From positions 1 through 26,457 of the forward strand of contig JADJPW010000019.1 in NCBI GenBank assembly GCA_016713035.1: a stretch of 26,457 bases of DNA, given 5' to 3'. The translations under genes were made by a program, and so were the position numbers. Of the stretch, positions 1 through 8,422 are shown one piece after another (within the stretch, counting starts at the first letter, position 1; the number at the start of each line of letters is the position of its first letter). This DNA is from Verrucomicrobiaceae bacterium. GTDB taxonomy: Bacteria; Verrucomicrobiota; Verrucomicrobiia; Verrucomicrobiales; Verrucomicrobiaceae. The notes beneath the pieces were generated by a model that worked only from the letters and a program-made list of their open reading frames with translations, was not told the origin of the DNA and did not search any database.

Positions 1-31
1 GAATGACTCGCAGTTTCATGATTTGGCCTGA

Positions 32-1432
32 TCAGATGAGTTCTTTGAGCAGTCCGCCCATGGGCACTTTTTTTCTTTGCCTGGCATGCCAACGAGTGTC
101 GGTGTGTTGAGGTGGTGCGGTAGCGGTGCGTCCGCTGGGATGCCTAGTGGCTGGCCGTAGATGCTACCGATCACGTCAGCAGGGTGAGCACAGGACGCCC
201 ATGACTTCTTCCCCTGTGGCGTTCGATTTGCCAAGAACCTGCCCGCCTTTGAATCCACCACCCGCGAGCAGGGAGGAGAAGCATTTGCCGAAATGATGCC
301 CGCCACCATTCCAGGGCGACTCCGCCATTCCGGACCTTCGGCGGCGACCGTATTCGCCCGTGCACCACACGATGGTGCTTTCCAGCAGCCCGTGCTCAGA
401 AGATCCGCCAACAACGCGGCGAGCCCCCGCGATCAAGCTCTGGCAGCTTGCGGTTCATGATCTGGAAGTGCTGCTTGTGCGTATCCCAGCCCTGGTAGTT
501 GATGGTGATGAAGGGAACGCCTTTTTCGACGAGCCGTCGTCATATGAGGCGCCTCTGACCGAAGGTGCTGGTGTCCATAGCGGTCTCGCATCTCGTCTTT
601 TCCTGACTGGAGATCGAAGAGCTTCCCGGCATCGCCAAGGATGGTTCTCATAGGCCTGCTGTTCGGACTCAACGACGGTTTTCAGCGTCGCATTGCCGGG
701 CAATGCACCTCCGAGCGTATTGAGGCTGCCCATGAGTTTATGACGCTCCTTTGATGCTCCTCGCTGATGTCTGGCGTGATAATGCCCTCGACCGCGAAAG
801 GCGATCTGATTTGATCGCCACCTGCGTAGCAAAAGGCTTGTAGCGTGGCCCGAGAAAAGCCTGCCTGGGAAAAGCGGCCCTGGTGGTTGAGTGATAATGA
901 CGTAGGGCGGTATGAGCCCCTTATAACCTGCGTCGTATCCTTTGGAAAATAACTGACCACCGCTCCCGCAAGCCAGGGAACACATCACAACCAGAGGCCT
1001 GGCCTGTCTGCACGAGGTAGGCGGCGGTTTCACGGGCCGTTATTGCCGGCGTATCATGCTTCGAATGAGGGAGTATTTATCCGCACACTTACGAGCCTGC
1101 GGCGAGCCTGAGACCGATGCGAATGCCACTGACATTCGTCTCAACGTCTGGTCCAGTGCACCCGTAAACTCACGCCCGGCCTCTGGCTTCGGATCAAAGG
1201 TGTCGATACGGCAAGGCCCACCCCACAGCCAGACGGATGACGGACTTGGCTTTACCGTCTTTGGCGATGGTCGTGGCACGTGGAGCGGCCTGATGCCAAT
1301 GGGCTCCATCAGCAGCAGACTGGCATTAAGCAGATGCTACGCCGCATGGCCTCGCGGCGTGAAAGGTGCCCCGCCCATGCGCTGAGTGAGGCGGAGCACG
1401 TCGCGCGCCGTTTCAGCGATGGAGGTGTTCAT
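32..1432 (-). pseudogene. DUF1501 family protein, heavily frameshifted
   Basis: DUF1501 proteins are secreted proteins of unknown function, abundant in Planctomycetes and Verrucomicrobia and usually encoded beside DUF1549/DUF1553 proteins. Reading across frames restores the family in order. The start is MNTSIAETARDVLRLTQRMG, followed by WLWGGPCRIDTFDPKPEAGR, a KCADKYSLIRSM segment, PPYVIITQ, FAVEGIITPDIS, LNTLGGALPGNA, SEQQAYE, the ILGDAGKLFDL segment, GLLESTIVWCTGEYGR, LLAGGGFKGGQVLGKSNATG and DVIGSIYGQ-LGIPADAPLP. It ends in GGLLKELI-stop at 32-34. At least six frame changes are needed in about 1.4 kb. The start codon lies 24 bases beyond the stop of the upstream DUF1549/DUF1553 gene, so they form one operon. 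Whether this is a true pseudogene or poor sequence cannot be settled here. The family call is firm. Confidence 0.8.
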
Positions 1433-1456
1433 GGCGTTCGCTATTGGGTTGTAGGT

Positions 1457-3035
1457 TCAATGACTGAAGTAAAACCCGGTTGATTGATGAGCGCCCACAC
1501 GATGTTTCCGTGGTTGCCAGTGAGCTGCCACTGGAGTAGGGGCAGTCATGTGTGCTTTGAGCGCTTCGATCTCCTGCAGGGCGCACGGGAGCCAGGAGGG
1601 GGTGATAAATTTTATCTTGCAGGAGTTTGCTCAGATCATGATCCCCGCCGTCCGCCTCTGTGACGAGCGGACACTCTTTGATTTTGCCAAGCACATGGCT
1701 GGAGTTTAGCAGATGCAGGCGCTGTGGTGGGCTGGTGCTCTGATTGCGTTCTGAATCATAGCCTGTGTCACGCGGCGGACGACCAAACAGCTCTAAAAAC
1801 GAGCTGGTAATGCTGCCATCCGCCAAGGCGATGCCGCGTACGTTTTCAGGGATAAAGGTGAAGGGCTCTGGGATCGGGCTATAAGTTTCCTTGGTCGCGG
1901 TGATCTGATTGGGCGCATCTATGAGCACTTCAGCCTCTAATCGGCGCAAGGATAGTGTGCAAAGTGCGCGACCGCAGCTGGTGTATCCTGCACGGGCACG
2001 GAGGAGAGCTGGAAGACCTGCGAGTTCAAAATGATGCGGAAGAGATGCAGCAGATCGCATTTGGACGTGGCAAACTCCTTTTCCAAAAAAGCCAACAGCG
2101 CGGGATTTGACGGCAGATTATCCGCCCGAAAGTCAGCCGGCTCATGCACGATGCCGCGCCCCATCAGCCAGCTCCAAATGCGATTCGCCCAGTTTTTACT
2201 GAACCACGGATTCTCCGGTCGCAGCAGCCATTCGGAAAAAATAGCCCGTGGGTCCTCCAATCCCGTTTTGATATTCACCGCAAGACCATCCGGCATCACT
2301 GGCATGCTTGGGTGAGGCCATCTTTATCCGCCGTGGGATCGAAGTACACGATCTCCTCTTTCCACTCCGCCGTGGACTTGAAGGCGACTTGCGCGAAGAA
2401 GCCAGACATAGCCTCCAGCTTCTTCACAGGCCACTTATCCGCACGCTCGCCCATGAAAGTGAGCGCCACCGTGGCTGCGATCCCCTTCGGACTGCGATCC
2501 TGCATGGCGCGGTAAAAATTCACTTCGCCTTCGCGGAAGTTGCTACCGTTGGCGAGCAGCAGTTGTCGCGTGAAAAGGTGCAGCGGCTTATTTTCACGTA
2601 CGCTGGTATGGATAAAGCGATGATAGGCCTGCACGGCATTGGGCCACGTTTGATGGGAAACTCTGCCTTCACGCGCAGGATGTCGCCGAACTTCATCGCC
2701 CAAAATCGGTGAATTCAGGCCGCTGGAGAAGGATCTCGATGAGCTGCGCCCTCTTGTCTGGCTGCTTCGCGGCCGCAAATCCCCGCGCCTCCTGCTCTGT
2801 CGGCAATGTGCCGATCACGGTCAAAACGCACGACGCACGAACACCGCGTCGGTTCTCAAATTACCGGTTTCAGACCAAGTTCGGTCAGTTGTGTCAAAAC
2901 AAGCTCGTCGATGCGCTCATGCGGCTTCAGCTCTGCGCCGATTTTTGCTACGGGTGGACCCAAATCATACACTGGAGCCTCTGCTGCTATGGCGGGCGTG
3001 AGTGCGAGCAAAAGAAAGGTGAGCGCCTTTTTCAT
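1457..3035 (-). pseudogene. DUF1549/DUF1553 domain protein, frameshifted
   Basis: This is a secreted protein of the planctomycete/verrucomicrobial DUF1549-DUF1553 type, about 525 residues, function unknown. It starts with a signal peptide (MKKALTFLLLALTPAIAAEA). The DUF1549 part follows, with VIGTLPTEQEARGF, RPEFTDF, MKFGDILR, WPNAVQAYHRFIHTSV and FTRQLLLANGSNF. The DUF1553 part has NPWFSKNWANRIWSWLMGRG, DNLPSNPALLAFLEKEF, IPEPFTFIP, LADGSITSSFLELFGRPPRD, QRLHLLNSSH and a final FYFSH-stop. The N-terminal cytochrome module seen in longer relatives is absent. Several frameshifts interrupt it. One near 2701 is explained by a missing T in GATTTTGGGCG, where FTDFW is expected. Its ATG overlaps the TGA of the upstream RidA-like gene (ATGA), which suggests translational coupling. 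Confidence 0.82.
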
Positions 3036-4383
3036 GAGGCACCTCCTGTGGACGGTGAGTTCCGCTCGAGAATACGTGAGAAGGCCACCCCTTCGATCTC
3101 TACCAGCAAATCGGGCCTACACACATCGGCTTGGGCATAAATCGTCGGCAGTAAGCCTAGTCGTCGCTCACACACGGCGCGGACTTTTTCAAAGTCCTCT
3201 GCGTGCTTCACATAAACATGGATCTTTGCCAAATCATCTAGCGTCGCACCCACATCGTCCCATCCGAGCCGGGCAAAATTCTCCGCAGAGATGAGCCGCT
3301 CGATATTGGTCAGCGTCTGCTCCGTCTGCATTTCTGCATCCCCTGGGTGTACGGTCTCTGCATTCACGATGCTGGCCGTGCCAGAGACCCATGTCGTCAC
3401 ATGATCCCCTGCCCTCACCGCCATCGCACGTGCGAATTTCGGACTCTTCACGGAATACTCCTTCGGGTAATCGAAGGCGGAGATTTGCAGCGGATTCTCC
3501 AACGCCAAAAGCGAGACGTCTGTGCGCTCGGTTTGCAGCGCCATGCAGGCTGTGATCAGACCGTGGCAAAGCGTGCCAATGCCTGTACTAGCCGGATAAA
3601 CGGCGTAGCCTGGATGCACCACTGGGACAGGCCGGTTATCGAAGGCGATATTTGCAAAAAAGTCCGTGCGAGCCCGATTTAGCTCACGGTAGCGCTCCAC
3701 ACCGTCCACCACCTCCGTGATACAACCTTGGTAGAGCCACACCCGCACCACATCCTCAAAAGCCGCTCCAGCCTCCGCTAGTACACGGCGCATGCTCTCA
3801 AAGGCCTCCAGCGACTGCTCATAAGCTGTTCGGCCCTCGCGATGCAAGGAGCCCCCTGAGGCATAAATCCAGCGCATACCACCATAGCTCACTGTCACCA
3901 GATGCTCGTCATGGTACTCTACTTTAGCCGAACTGGTGCTCACCGCCCAGGCTTCGATGGCAAGGCCCCTCCCCTCACACGGTGGCTGTACCACAAACAA
4001 CGTCAGGGGCATACGCTCCCCATAATAAGCTTCGAAAATCTGCTTCACCGCAGGCACATCCGCACGGTCACGGATAAAAACGGTCTGCATCGTCACTGCC
4101 ATCGGTTCGCCCTGCTGCCGCAAGATCGCACGGATCGTAGAAACCGCCTCCCAAGCCTCATCTCGAATGCTACCCCACCCTCCGGCGTCACCATCATGGC
4201 CACGCGCTTCACATTCCCCAAATCGATCACCGTGTGATGCTGCTCACCGATGAGATGCGACGGAAACACCCGCCCCACATTCGCAATGCCCTGCGTCGGC
4301 CCCTTTCCTCCGCTCTCTCCCAGCAGTCTCCTATCCGGTGCAAGGCTGTGACTGATAAGACCATCAACGTGAACATGAGACAT
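3032..4383 (-). CDS. Two-domain RidA/YjgF-like protein, possibly chorismatase-like (one frameshift)
   Basis: The protein belongs to the RidA/YjgF fold and probably has two such domains, the architecture of chorismatases (FkbO/Hyg5). It starts MSHVHVDGLISHSLAPDRR. After a frameshift near 4172-4182 it continues WGSIRDEAWEAVSTIRAIL and runs to GGAS at 3032. The first RidA-like half contains YASGGSLHREGR and a SMRRVLAEAGAAFEDVVRVW segment. The second contains TWVSGTASIV, QTEQTLTNIERLI and DDLAKIHVYVKHAEDFEKV. One extra G in the run before TGGGG restores a single frame of about 450 codons. The stop overlaps the next gene's start. Substrate and reaction are not determined: chorismate hydrolysis is possible, but a generic RidA-family enamine deaminase or a non-catalytic protein is equally open. 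Confidence 0.65.
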
Positions 4384-4594
4384 AGCAAAAAAGGGTTCTA
4401 GGAAGAAAAATGCGGACCCTCTGCCTCCGGTCGGAGACAGACAGCTCCACAGTTCACAACGAGCAACCCTGTACACGTATGTTGCTGAGTGCTGTGCCGA
4501 CCTTGCGTTCAGCCAGCAGAGCACCTTAGCGATCCCCCCCCCCAGGGATGTCCTAAACGCCGAGATTGTACCCCTTTATGTCCGTCGAAGTCAC
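4384..4594. other. Intergenic segment with a ten-C run
   Basis: No gene is convincing in these 211 bases. They lie upstream of the minus-strand RidA-like gene, so its promoter should be here, but no convincing -35/-10 pair was recognised. A run of ten C at 4534-4543 is flanked by GAT on the left and AGGGAT on the right. Runs this long are frequently miscounted in sequence data. Confidence 0.4.
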
Positions 4595-4817
4595 TCACGA
4601 CCTCGCCAACCCCAGATACGCCTTGGCATTGCCGTAGCAGATGTTTTTGACCATCTGGCCGACGAGTGCTTCGTCGTTCCGGGACGAGGCCGTTTTCGAT
4701 GTCGGTGCCGAGGAGGTGGCAGAGTGTGCGGCGGAAGTATTTGTGGTGGGGGAAGCTCATGAAGCTGCGGCTGTCGGTGAGCATGCCGCTGAAGCGGCTG
4801 AGGAGGCCGAGGGCGTT
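4595..4817 (-). pseudogene. Duplicate 3' end of uxaC (tail copy 1)
   Basis: This stretch matches the 3' end of the complete uxaC gene at 6988 onward, at roughly 90 percent nucleotide identity by eye. It encodes LLSRFSGMLTDSRSFMSFP, YFRRTLCHLLGTDIENGLVP and, after a one-base shift, the end LGLARS with its own TGA stop at 4595-4597. Similarity stops at that stop codon. At the other end it runs to about 4817, with a 9-base deletion relative to uxaC. No uxaC 5' part precedes it, so it cannot make an isomerase. Confidence 0.85.
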
Positions 4818-4820
4818 AAA

Positions 4821-4883
4821 TGCCAAAGCACAGAACCGTCCTGCCAAAGCGCAGCGCGGGGATGTCAAAGCACCGTAGAGAGG
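4821..4883. repeat. Three tandem 21-nt repeats
   Basis: Units start at 4821, 4842 and 4863. They begin TGCCAAAGCA, TGCCAAAGCG and TGTCAAAGCA and share the core TGYCAAAGCR; the second halves diverge. The period is a multiple of three, so some frames stay open across them, but no recognised protein results. They abut tail copy 1 of uxaC directly and are followed at once by a stem-loop. Confidence 0.6.
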
Positions 4884-4904
4884 AAGGTGTGGCGACACCT
4901 CCTC
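4880..4904. repeat. Stem-loop with bulge
   Basis: The sequence folds as GAGG, a bulged A, AGGTGT, loop GGCG, ACACCT, CCTC. That is ten paired bases around a four-base loop. There is no T tract on either strand, so a simple Rho-independent terminator is unlikely. It looks like part of an interspersed repeat together with the adjacent 21-nt units. Confidence 0.55.
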
Positions 4905-5150
4905 GCCAATCCCCCAAAACCGGCCAGCGCATTCCGATGGCGGCGGTTTTACCCATCGGGCAGACTTGGGGGTTGAAGGGGGGCTTTTTCCATCCACGGA
5001 CCACCGGGCATTCAGCGTCTGGCAGTACGGTGAAAAATTAGCCCGTGACAACCCTGGGCTGTATTGTGTATCACTCCCAGCTCTGAGGCATGCAACCGCT
5101 TGACCAACTGCCATGCACACGACCGGCTGCAAGAAGGCCGTGCTCAACTC

Positions 5151-5554
5151 TCATACTCAAAGGCACCCGCCGCAGCTTCGCAGGTGACGATGCCCAACGC
5201 GCCGCTTTCGGCATAGGCCAAAGCCTCAGCAACGCCGTCACCCCGCCGAAAATCGTCCTCAAAGGCGTCATCGCCGCCGAGAGCACCGCCTCGCCACCCT
5301 GGCGGATGCCTACGACCAAGCCAACTGGACCCAATCCCAAGTCCAACAAACCGCCAGCGCCCTCCTCCTAGACCGCCGCACCCTCGTCGAACAAAAAATC
5401 AACCCCGCCCGCCGCGAACTCCAACTCACCGCCAACATGGCCTCCCCCACCGAGTCAAAACGAACGCCGCCCAAAGAAACCCTTCGGCCTACAGCCGGGT
5501 CGGCTGTAGGTGTGACATCAAATCTCTCATTGCCTTCCTTGCTCACTCAAAAAC
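5151..5554 (+). pseudogene. Possible remnant of an unrecognised gene
   Basis: Two overlapping plus-strand frames have a coding look. The first reads LKGTRRSFAGDDAQRAAF and GIGQSLSNAVTPPKIVLKGV. A shift near 5290 continues as LATLADAYDQANWTQSQVQQ, ALLLDRRTLVEQKINPARRE and LQLTANMA. Codon third positions are GC-rich, as in neighbouring genes. I do not recognise a family, there is no clear start, and the last part runs through a hairpin. It could be the 3' part of a gene moved here with the surrounding mosaic, or chance open frames in GC-rich DNA. Confidence 0.25.
5488..5510. repeat. Perfect 10-bp hairpin
   Basis: CCTACAGCCG, a GGT loop and CGGCTGTAGG form a perfect 10-bp stem. No T tract follows on either strand. 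It may be a repetitive extragenic palindrome or part of a terminator or processing site upstream of the small gene that begins near 5556. Confidence 0.6.
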
Positions 5555-5579
5555 TGTGAGCGAATCTGATTCGCTCACA
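5555..5579. repeat. Perfect palindrome overlapping a possible GTG start
   Basis: TGTGAGCGAA, a TCTGA spacer and TTCGCTCACA form 10-bp perfect arms. The left arm contains the GTG at 5556 that could start the following gene. If the downstream ATG at 5592 is the true start, the palindrome lies just upstream and could be an operator or a 5'-UTR hairpin. It also acts as a possible terminator for anything arriving from the left, though there is no T run. Confidence 0.6.
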
Positions 5580-5987
5580 ATTTATCTAGAAATGACGCCG
5601 TGGGGCAAGCTCAAGAACTTGGAAGTTGAGATCACGGACTTGATCGTCAACGAGGGTGAACCGTCTGCTGACTCGATTGCTGAACTTCGAAGAATCATCT
5701 CAGAGTGCTCGAAACTCCCAGATGCTGACGAGGCGATTTGTTTCCACGGCGCAAGGTCCATTCTCGCCCAATTCGATGGGGACTACGACACCGCGATCTC
5801 CCATAGAGAAATCGAGGCGCAAAAAATAGGGCGGCTTTATGAGCTGGAGAAGCAGCATCCGACGGAAGGATGGGCGCTTCAGAATTTTCACGTTTCCGAT
5901 ATTGAGAAACGGGCAACTCTCCTTAAACAATTAAAACAGAAACGGAGTGGACAAGGCAGTGGTGGCAACGGCGGACAACGCCTCTAG
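5556..5987 (+). CDS. Hypothetical protein, about 131-143 residues
   Basis: I do not recognise this protein. From the ATG at 5592 it reads MTPWGKLKNLEVEITDLIVN and ADSIAELRRIISECSKLPDA, then YDTAISHREIEAQKIGRLYE and HVSDIEKRATLLKQLKQKR, ending in a Gly-rich tail. It has no signal peptide or membrane segment and is rich in acidic and basic residues, so it is probably a soluble, mostly helical protein. GTG 5556 would add 12 residues but sits inside a palindrome, so ATG 5592 is preferred. No Shine-Dalgarno sequence is visible. The gene appears less GC-rich than its neighbours and lies between two uxaC tail copies, which suggests it was acquired. Confidence 0.55.
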   Translation: MSESDSLTIYLEMTPWGKLKNLEVEITDLIVNEGEPSADSIAELRRIISECSKLPDADEAICFHGARSILAQFDGDYDTAISHREIEAQKIGRLYELEKQHPTEGWALQNFHVSDIEKRATLLKQLKQKRSGQGSGGNGGQRL

Positions 5988-6051
5988 TTCGCTTCGCTCT
6001 GGACTCCTTCCTTCCGCCGTGCCACACTTCAAACGTTGGGCTCGGGGTGCC

Positions 6052-6253
6052 TCACGACCTCGCCAACCCCAGATAGGCCTTCGCATTCGCGTAGTAAATG
6101 TTTTTGACCATCTGGCCGACGAGGGCTTCGTCGTTGGGGATGAGGCCGGATTCGATGTCGGTGCCGAGGAGGTTTCACAACGTGCGGCGGAAGTATTCGT
6201 GGCGGGGGAAGCTTCATGAAGCTGCGGCTGTCGGTGAGCATGCCGATGAAGCG
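6052..6253 (-). pseudogene. Duplicate 3' end of uxaC (tail copy 2)
   Basis: About 200 bases match 6988-7188 of the complete uxaC gene, with roughly 13 substitutions and one inserted T counted by eye (about 93 percent identity). The match begins at a TGA stop (6052-6054) where uxaC has TAG and ends abruptly after GATGAAGCG at 6253. The translation keeps GMLTDSRSFMK, then shifts frame at the inserted T near 6214. It shares several changes with tail copy 1, such as CGCCAACC for AGCCAGCC, so the two copies are closer to each other there than to uxaC. Confidence 0.87.
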
Positions 6254-6268
6254 CCAAGAATCGGTAAG

Positions 6269-6505
6269 TCACCCAATTGGGAACACTTGAGCCGATGGTG
6301 GAGGGGGAAGGAGTCCGGCGGTCTTCAAGTCCTTCACATGAGCTGCAATGGCATCTGTGTCCCGTTCTTCGTTGGTGTGTCTTTCGGCGGTGTAATCCCC
6401 GGAACCTGCGCTGAACTGCTGCTGATACCGGGCGTAGTCGGCGGCATCCAGGGCAGTGCGGAGCACTTGCCGGGCTTTGAGATTGATCTCGTTCAGGGTG
6501 GTCAT
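6269..6505 (-). CDS. Small hypothetical protein, 78 residues
   Basis: The family is unrecognised. The protein starts MTTLNEINLKARQVLRTALD, continues AADYARYQQQFSAGSGDYTA and ends in a proline-rich tail (LLPPPPSAQVFPIG). It is soluble, with an N-terminal helix of heptad-like spacing. Its ATG lies 16 bases downstream of the stop of the 150-residue membrane protein gene, so both are probably co-transcribed downstream of uxaC. Its stop lies 15 bases before tail copy 2 of uxaC. Coding status rests on position and composition only. Confidence 0.45.
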   Translation of the reverse strand: MTTLNEINLKARQVLRTALDAADYARYQQQFSAGSGDYTAERHTNEERDTDAIAAHVKDLKTAGLLPPPPSAQVFPIG

Positions 6506-6521
6506 GATGATTTCGAGGCAT

Positions 6522-6974
6522 TTAACGAAGCAACATTGAATGCCTACTTGGTCGAGCTGCTCTTCTGCGGCAGATCACGAGGACTAAGAGAAAAAATCCG
6601 CACAGAATCAGGCTTGCCATGCCACCCAACCACGCGCCATCCATGGCCCGCTCTATATAACGAAGATTCGCTTCTGGACTCTCATAATCCATGATGCTAT
6701 GCCAGCCTTCGATATTGTCTGCAGTTCTCTCTAAGACGCGCCAGAGCTTGAGATAACCGATTAGCAGAGGTGAAAGGCTTAAGATGCCGATTGGCCAAAG
6801 CAAGTTTCCGAAGCTTCTTCGCGATAGGACATAAAGCCAGCATGCGAGGGTGAGAATCACGACAGGTGTTGTCATTCCGCCGTAATTGCAGTCCACAAAG
6901 CGGTCCCACAGCGTCGGCGGTAGTTTGGGTGGATCAGGGAACCACACATCTTGCATGAGGAGCCAAGTCTTCAT
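6522..6974 (-). CDS. Hypothetical membrane protein, 150 residues
   Basis: I do not recognise a family. After an N-terminal soluble stretch (MKTWLLMQDVWFPDPPKLPP) there are three predicted membrane segments. They lie near residues 35-52 (TPVVILTLACWLYVL), 58-78 (LLWPIGILSLSPLLIGYL) and 118-138 (LASL-type segment containing ILCGFFLLVLVI), the last followed by an RRR anchor. The start is 14 bases after the uxaC stop, the same strand, so read-through transcription from uxaC is likely. It belongs to the variable material inserted between uxaC and tail copy 2. Confidence 0.6.
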   Translation of the reverse strand: MKTWLLMQDVWFPDPPKLPPTLWDRFVDCNYGGMTTPVVILTLACWLYVLSRRSFGNLLWPIGILSLSPLLIGYLKLWRVLERTADNIEGWHSIMDYESPEANLRYIERAMDGAWLGGMASLILCGFFLLVLVICRRRAARPSRHSMLLR

Positions 6975-6987
6975 GGAACGAGTTCAC

Positions 6988-8394
6988 CTACGACCTAGCC
7001 AGCCCCAGATAGGCCTTCGCGTTCGCGTAGCAGATGTTTTTGACCATCTGGCCGACGAGGGCTTCGTCGTTGGGGATGAGACCGGATTCGATGTCGGTGC
7101 CGAGGAGGTTGCAGAGGGTGCGGCGGAAGTATTCGTGGCGGGGGAAGCTCATGAAACTGCGGCTGTCGGTGAGCATGCCGATGAAGCGGCTGAGGAGGCC
7201 GAGGTTGCTGAGGGCGTTGATCTGCCACTCCATGCCTTCTTTTTGATCCACGAACCACCAACCGCTGCCGAACTGCACTTTGCCGGGCGTGGTGCCATCG
7301 GCGTAGTTGCCGGCCATGGTGCCGAAGACGTAGTTGGCGGCGGGGTTGACGTTGTAGAGGACGGTTTTAGGCAGGTGGTCCTCGGTTTCGAGGCGGTCGA
7401 GGAAGCGGGAGAGCGTCTCGGCCTGCGGCCAGTCGCCGATGCTGTCGCAGCCGACATCGGCGCCGATCTGGCGGGCGAGGCGGCTGTTGTTGTTGCGCAC
7501 GGGGCCGAGGTGGAGCTGCATGGTCCAGCCTTTAGCTGCATTGAGGCGGCCCACATGCAGCATGATGTTGCTGGCGAACTGATCCTGCTCAGAAGCGGTG
7601 GCAGCGGTGCCACTGCGGGCTTTTTGGAAGATGCGCTCGGCCTCGGCATCGCTAACGAAATTGGCGTGGCAGTAGTTCAAGCCGTGATCGCTGAGGCGAC
7701 CGCCGACGCTGTGGAAGAAGTCGTGACGCTGCGTGAGGGCTTCGAGCAGCGTGGCGTAGTTTTTCACGTCAATGCCGCTGGCGGCGCTGAGTTTGTCGCA
7801 CCAGGCGTTCCAGGCTTCGGGTGAATGCACGGCGAGAGCTTTGTCGGGACGGAAGGTGGGATAGACGCCGACCTCGAAGCCATCGGCGGCGCACTTCTGA
7901 TGGTGCGCGAGGTCGTCGATGGGATCATCGGTGGTGCAGAGGGCGCGGACTTGGAATTTCTTCAGGATGCCGCGGGCGCTCATGTCCTTCTGAGCGAGCA
8001 TGGCCTCAGTCTTTTCCCAGATGGCGGGGGCGGTTTGCTCGTTGAGGAGGTCGTCGATGCCGAAGTAGCGTTTCAGCTCGATGTGGGTCCAGTGGTAGAG
8101 TGGATTGCGCAGGGTTTGCGGCACGGTTTTGGCCCAGGCGAGGAATTTGTCGCGTGGGGAGGCGGAGCCGGTGATGTGGCTCTCCGGGATGCCGTTGCAG
8201 CGCATGGCGCGCCATTTGTAGTGATCACCTTCGAGCCAGATTTCGAAGAGATTGGCGAACTGGCGATCCCGCGCGATGTCCTGCGGCGGGAGATGATTGT
8301 GGTAGTCGATCATGGGCTCGTTCTCGGCGAACGAGTGGTAGAGGCGGCTGGCGGATTTCGTGGAGAGGAGGAAGTCGTCGTGGATGAAGGACAT
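6988..8394 (-). CDS. uxaC: Glucuronate isomerase UxaC
   Basis: UxaC is a cytoplasmic enzyme that interconverts D-glucuronate and D-fructuronate (and D-galacturonate and D-tagaturonate) in hexuronate breakdown. The protein has 468 residues, close to the roughly 470 usual for the family, and aligns from end to end. It starts MSFIHDDFLLSTKSASRLYH, followed by the metal-site motif MIDYHNHLPPQDIA. It continues through FEIWLEGDHYKWRAMRCNG, LCTTDDPIDDL, MQLHLGPVRNNN, NPAANYVFGTMAGNYADG, FVDQKEGMEWQINALSNLG and a C-terminal MLTDSRSFMSFP-EYFRRTLC region. The frame stays open upstream, but the family start is at 8394. It lies 28 bases after the alcohol dehydrogenase stop, suggesting an operon. Its last 200 bases occur twice more downstream. 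Confidence 0.95.
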   Translation of the reverse strand: MSFIHDDFLLSTKSASRLYHSFAENEPMIDYHNHLPPQDIARDRQFANLFEIWLEGDHYKWRAMRCNGIPESHITGSASPRDKFLAWAKTVPQTLRNPLYHWTHIELKRYFGIDDLLNEQTAPAIWEKTEAMLAQKDMSARGILKKFQVRALCTTDDPIDDLAHHQKCAADGFEVGVYPTFRPDKALAVHSPEAWNAWCDKLSAASGIDVKNYATLLEALTQRHDFFHSVGGRLSDHGLNYCHANFVSDAEAERIFQKARSGTAATASEQDQFASNIMLHVGRLNAAKGWTMQLHLGPVRNNNSRLARQIGADVGCDSIGDWPQAETLSRFLDRLETEDHLPKTVLYNVNPAANYVFGTMAGNYADGTTPGKVQFGSGWWFVDQKEGMEWQINALSNLGLLSRFIGMLTDSRSFMSFPRHEYFRRTLCNLLGTDIESGLIPNDEALVGQMVKNICYANAKAYLGLARS

Positions 8395-8422
8395 GGGAGA
8401 GGAATGAGGGATGTGTGAATGG

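Noticed and set aside
16..3035. Several short independent genes in the first 3 kb
   Set aside because: The fragments join in order into one DUF1501 and one DUF1549/DUF1553 protein, so they are pieces of two genes.
4534..4543. Ten-C run as a phase-variation switch
   Set aside because: It is not inside a credible gene or a recognised promoter, and the window shows many homopolymer problems.
4821..4883. 21-nt repeats as a CRISPR array
   Set aside because: Units are directly tandem without spacers, only about ten bases are conserved, and no cas genes are present.
5965..6041. Possible integron attC site after the small plus-strand gene (ACAACGCC ... CGTTGGGC)
   Set aside because: The right-hand GTTGGGC fits the GTTRRRY core, but the left core does not fit its complement and the inner boxes do not pair. 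No integron integrase or second site was seen.
6886..8418. Long plus-strand open frames opposite uxaC
   Set aside because: They are antisense frames caused by GC-rich codon use. The minus strand gives a full-length, clearly conserved UxaC.
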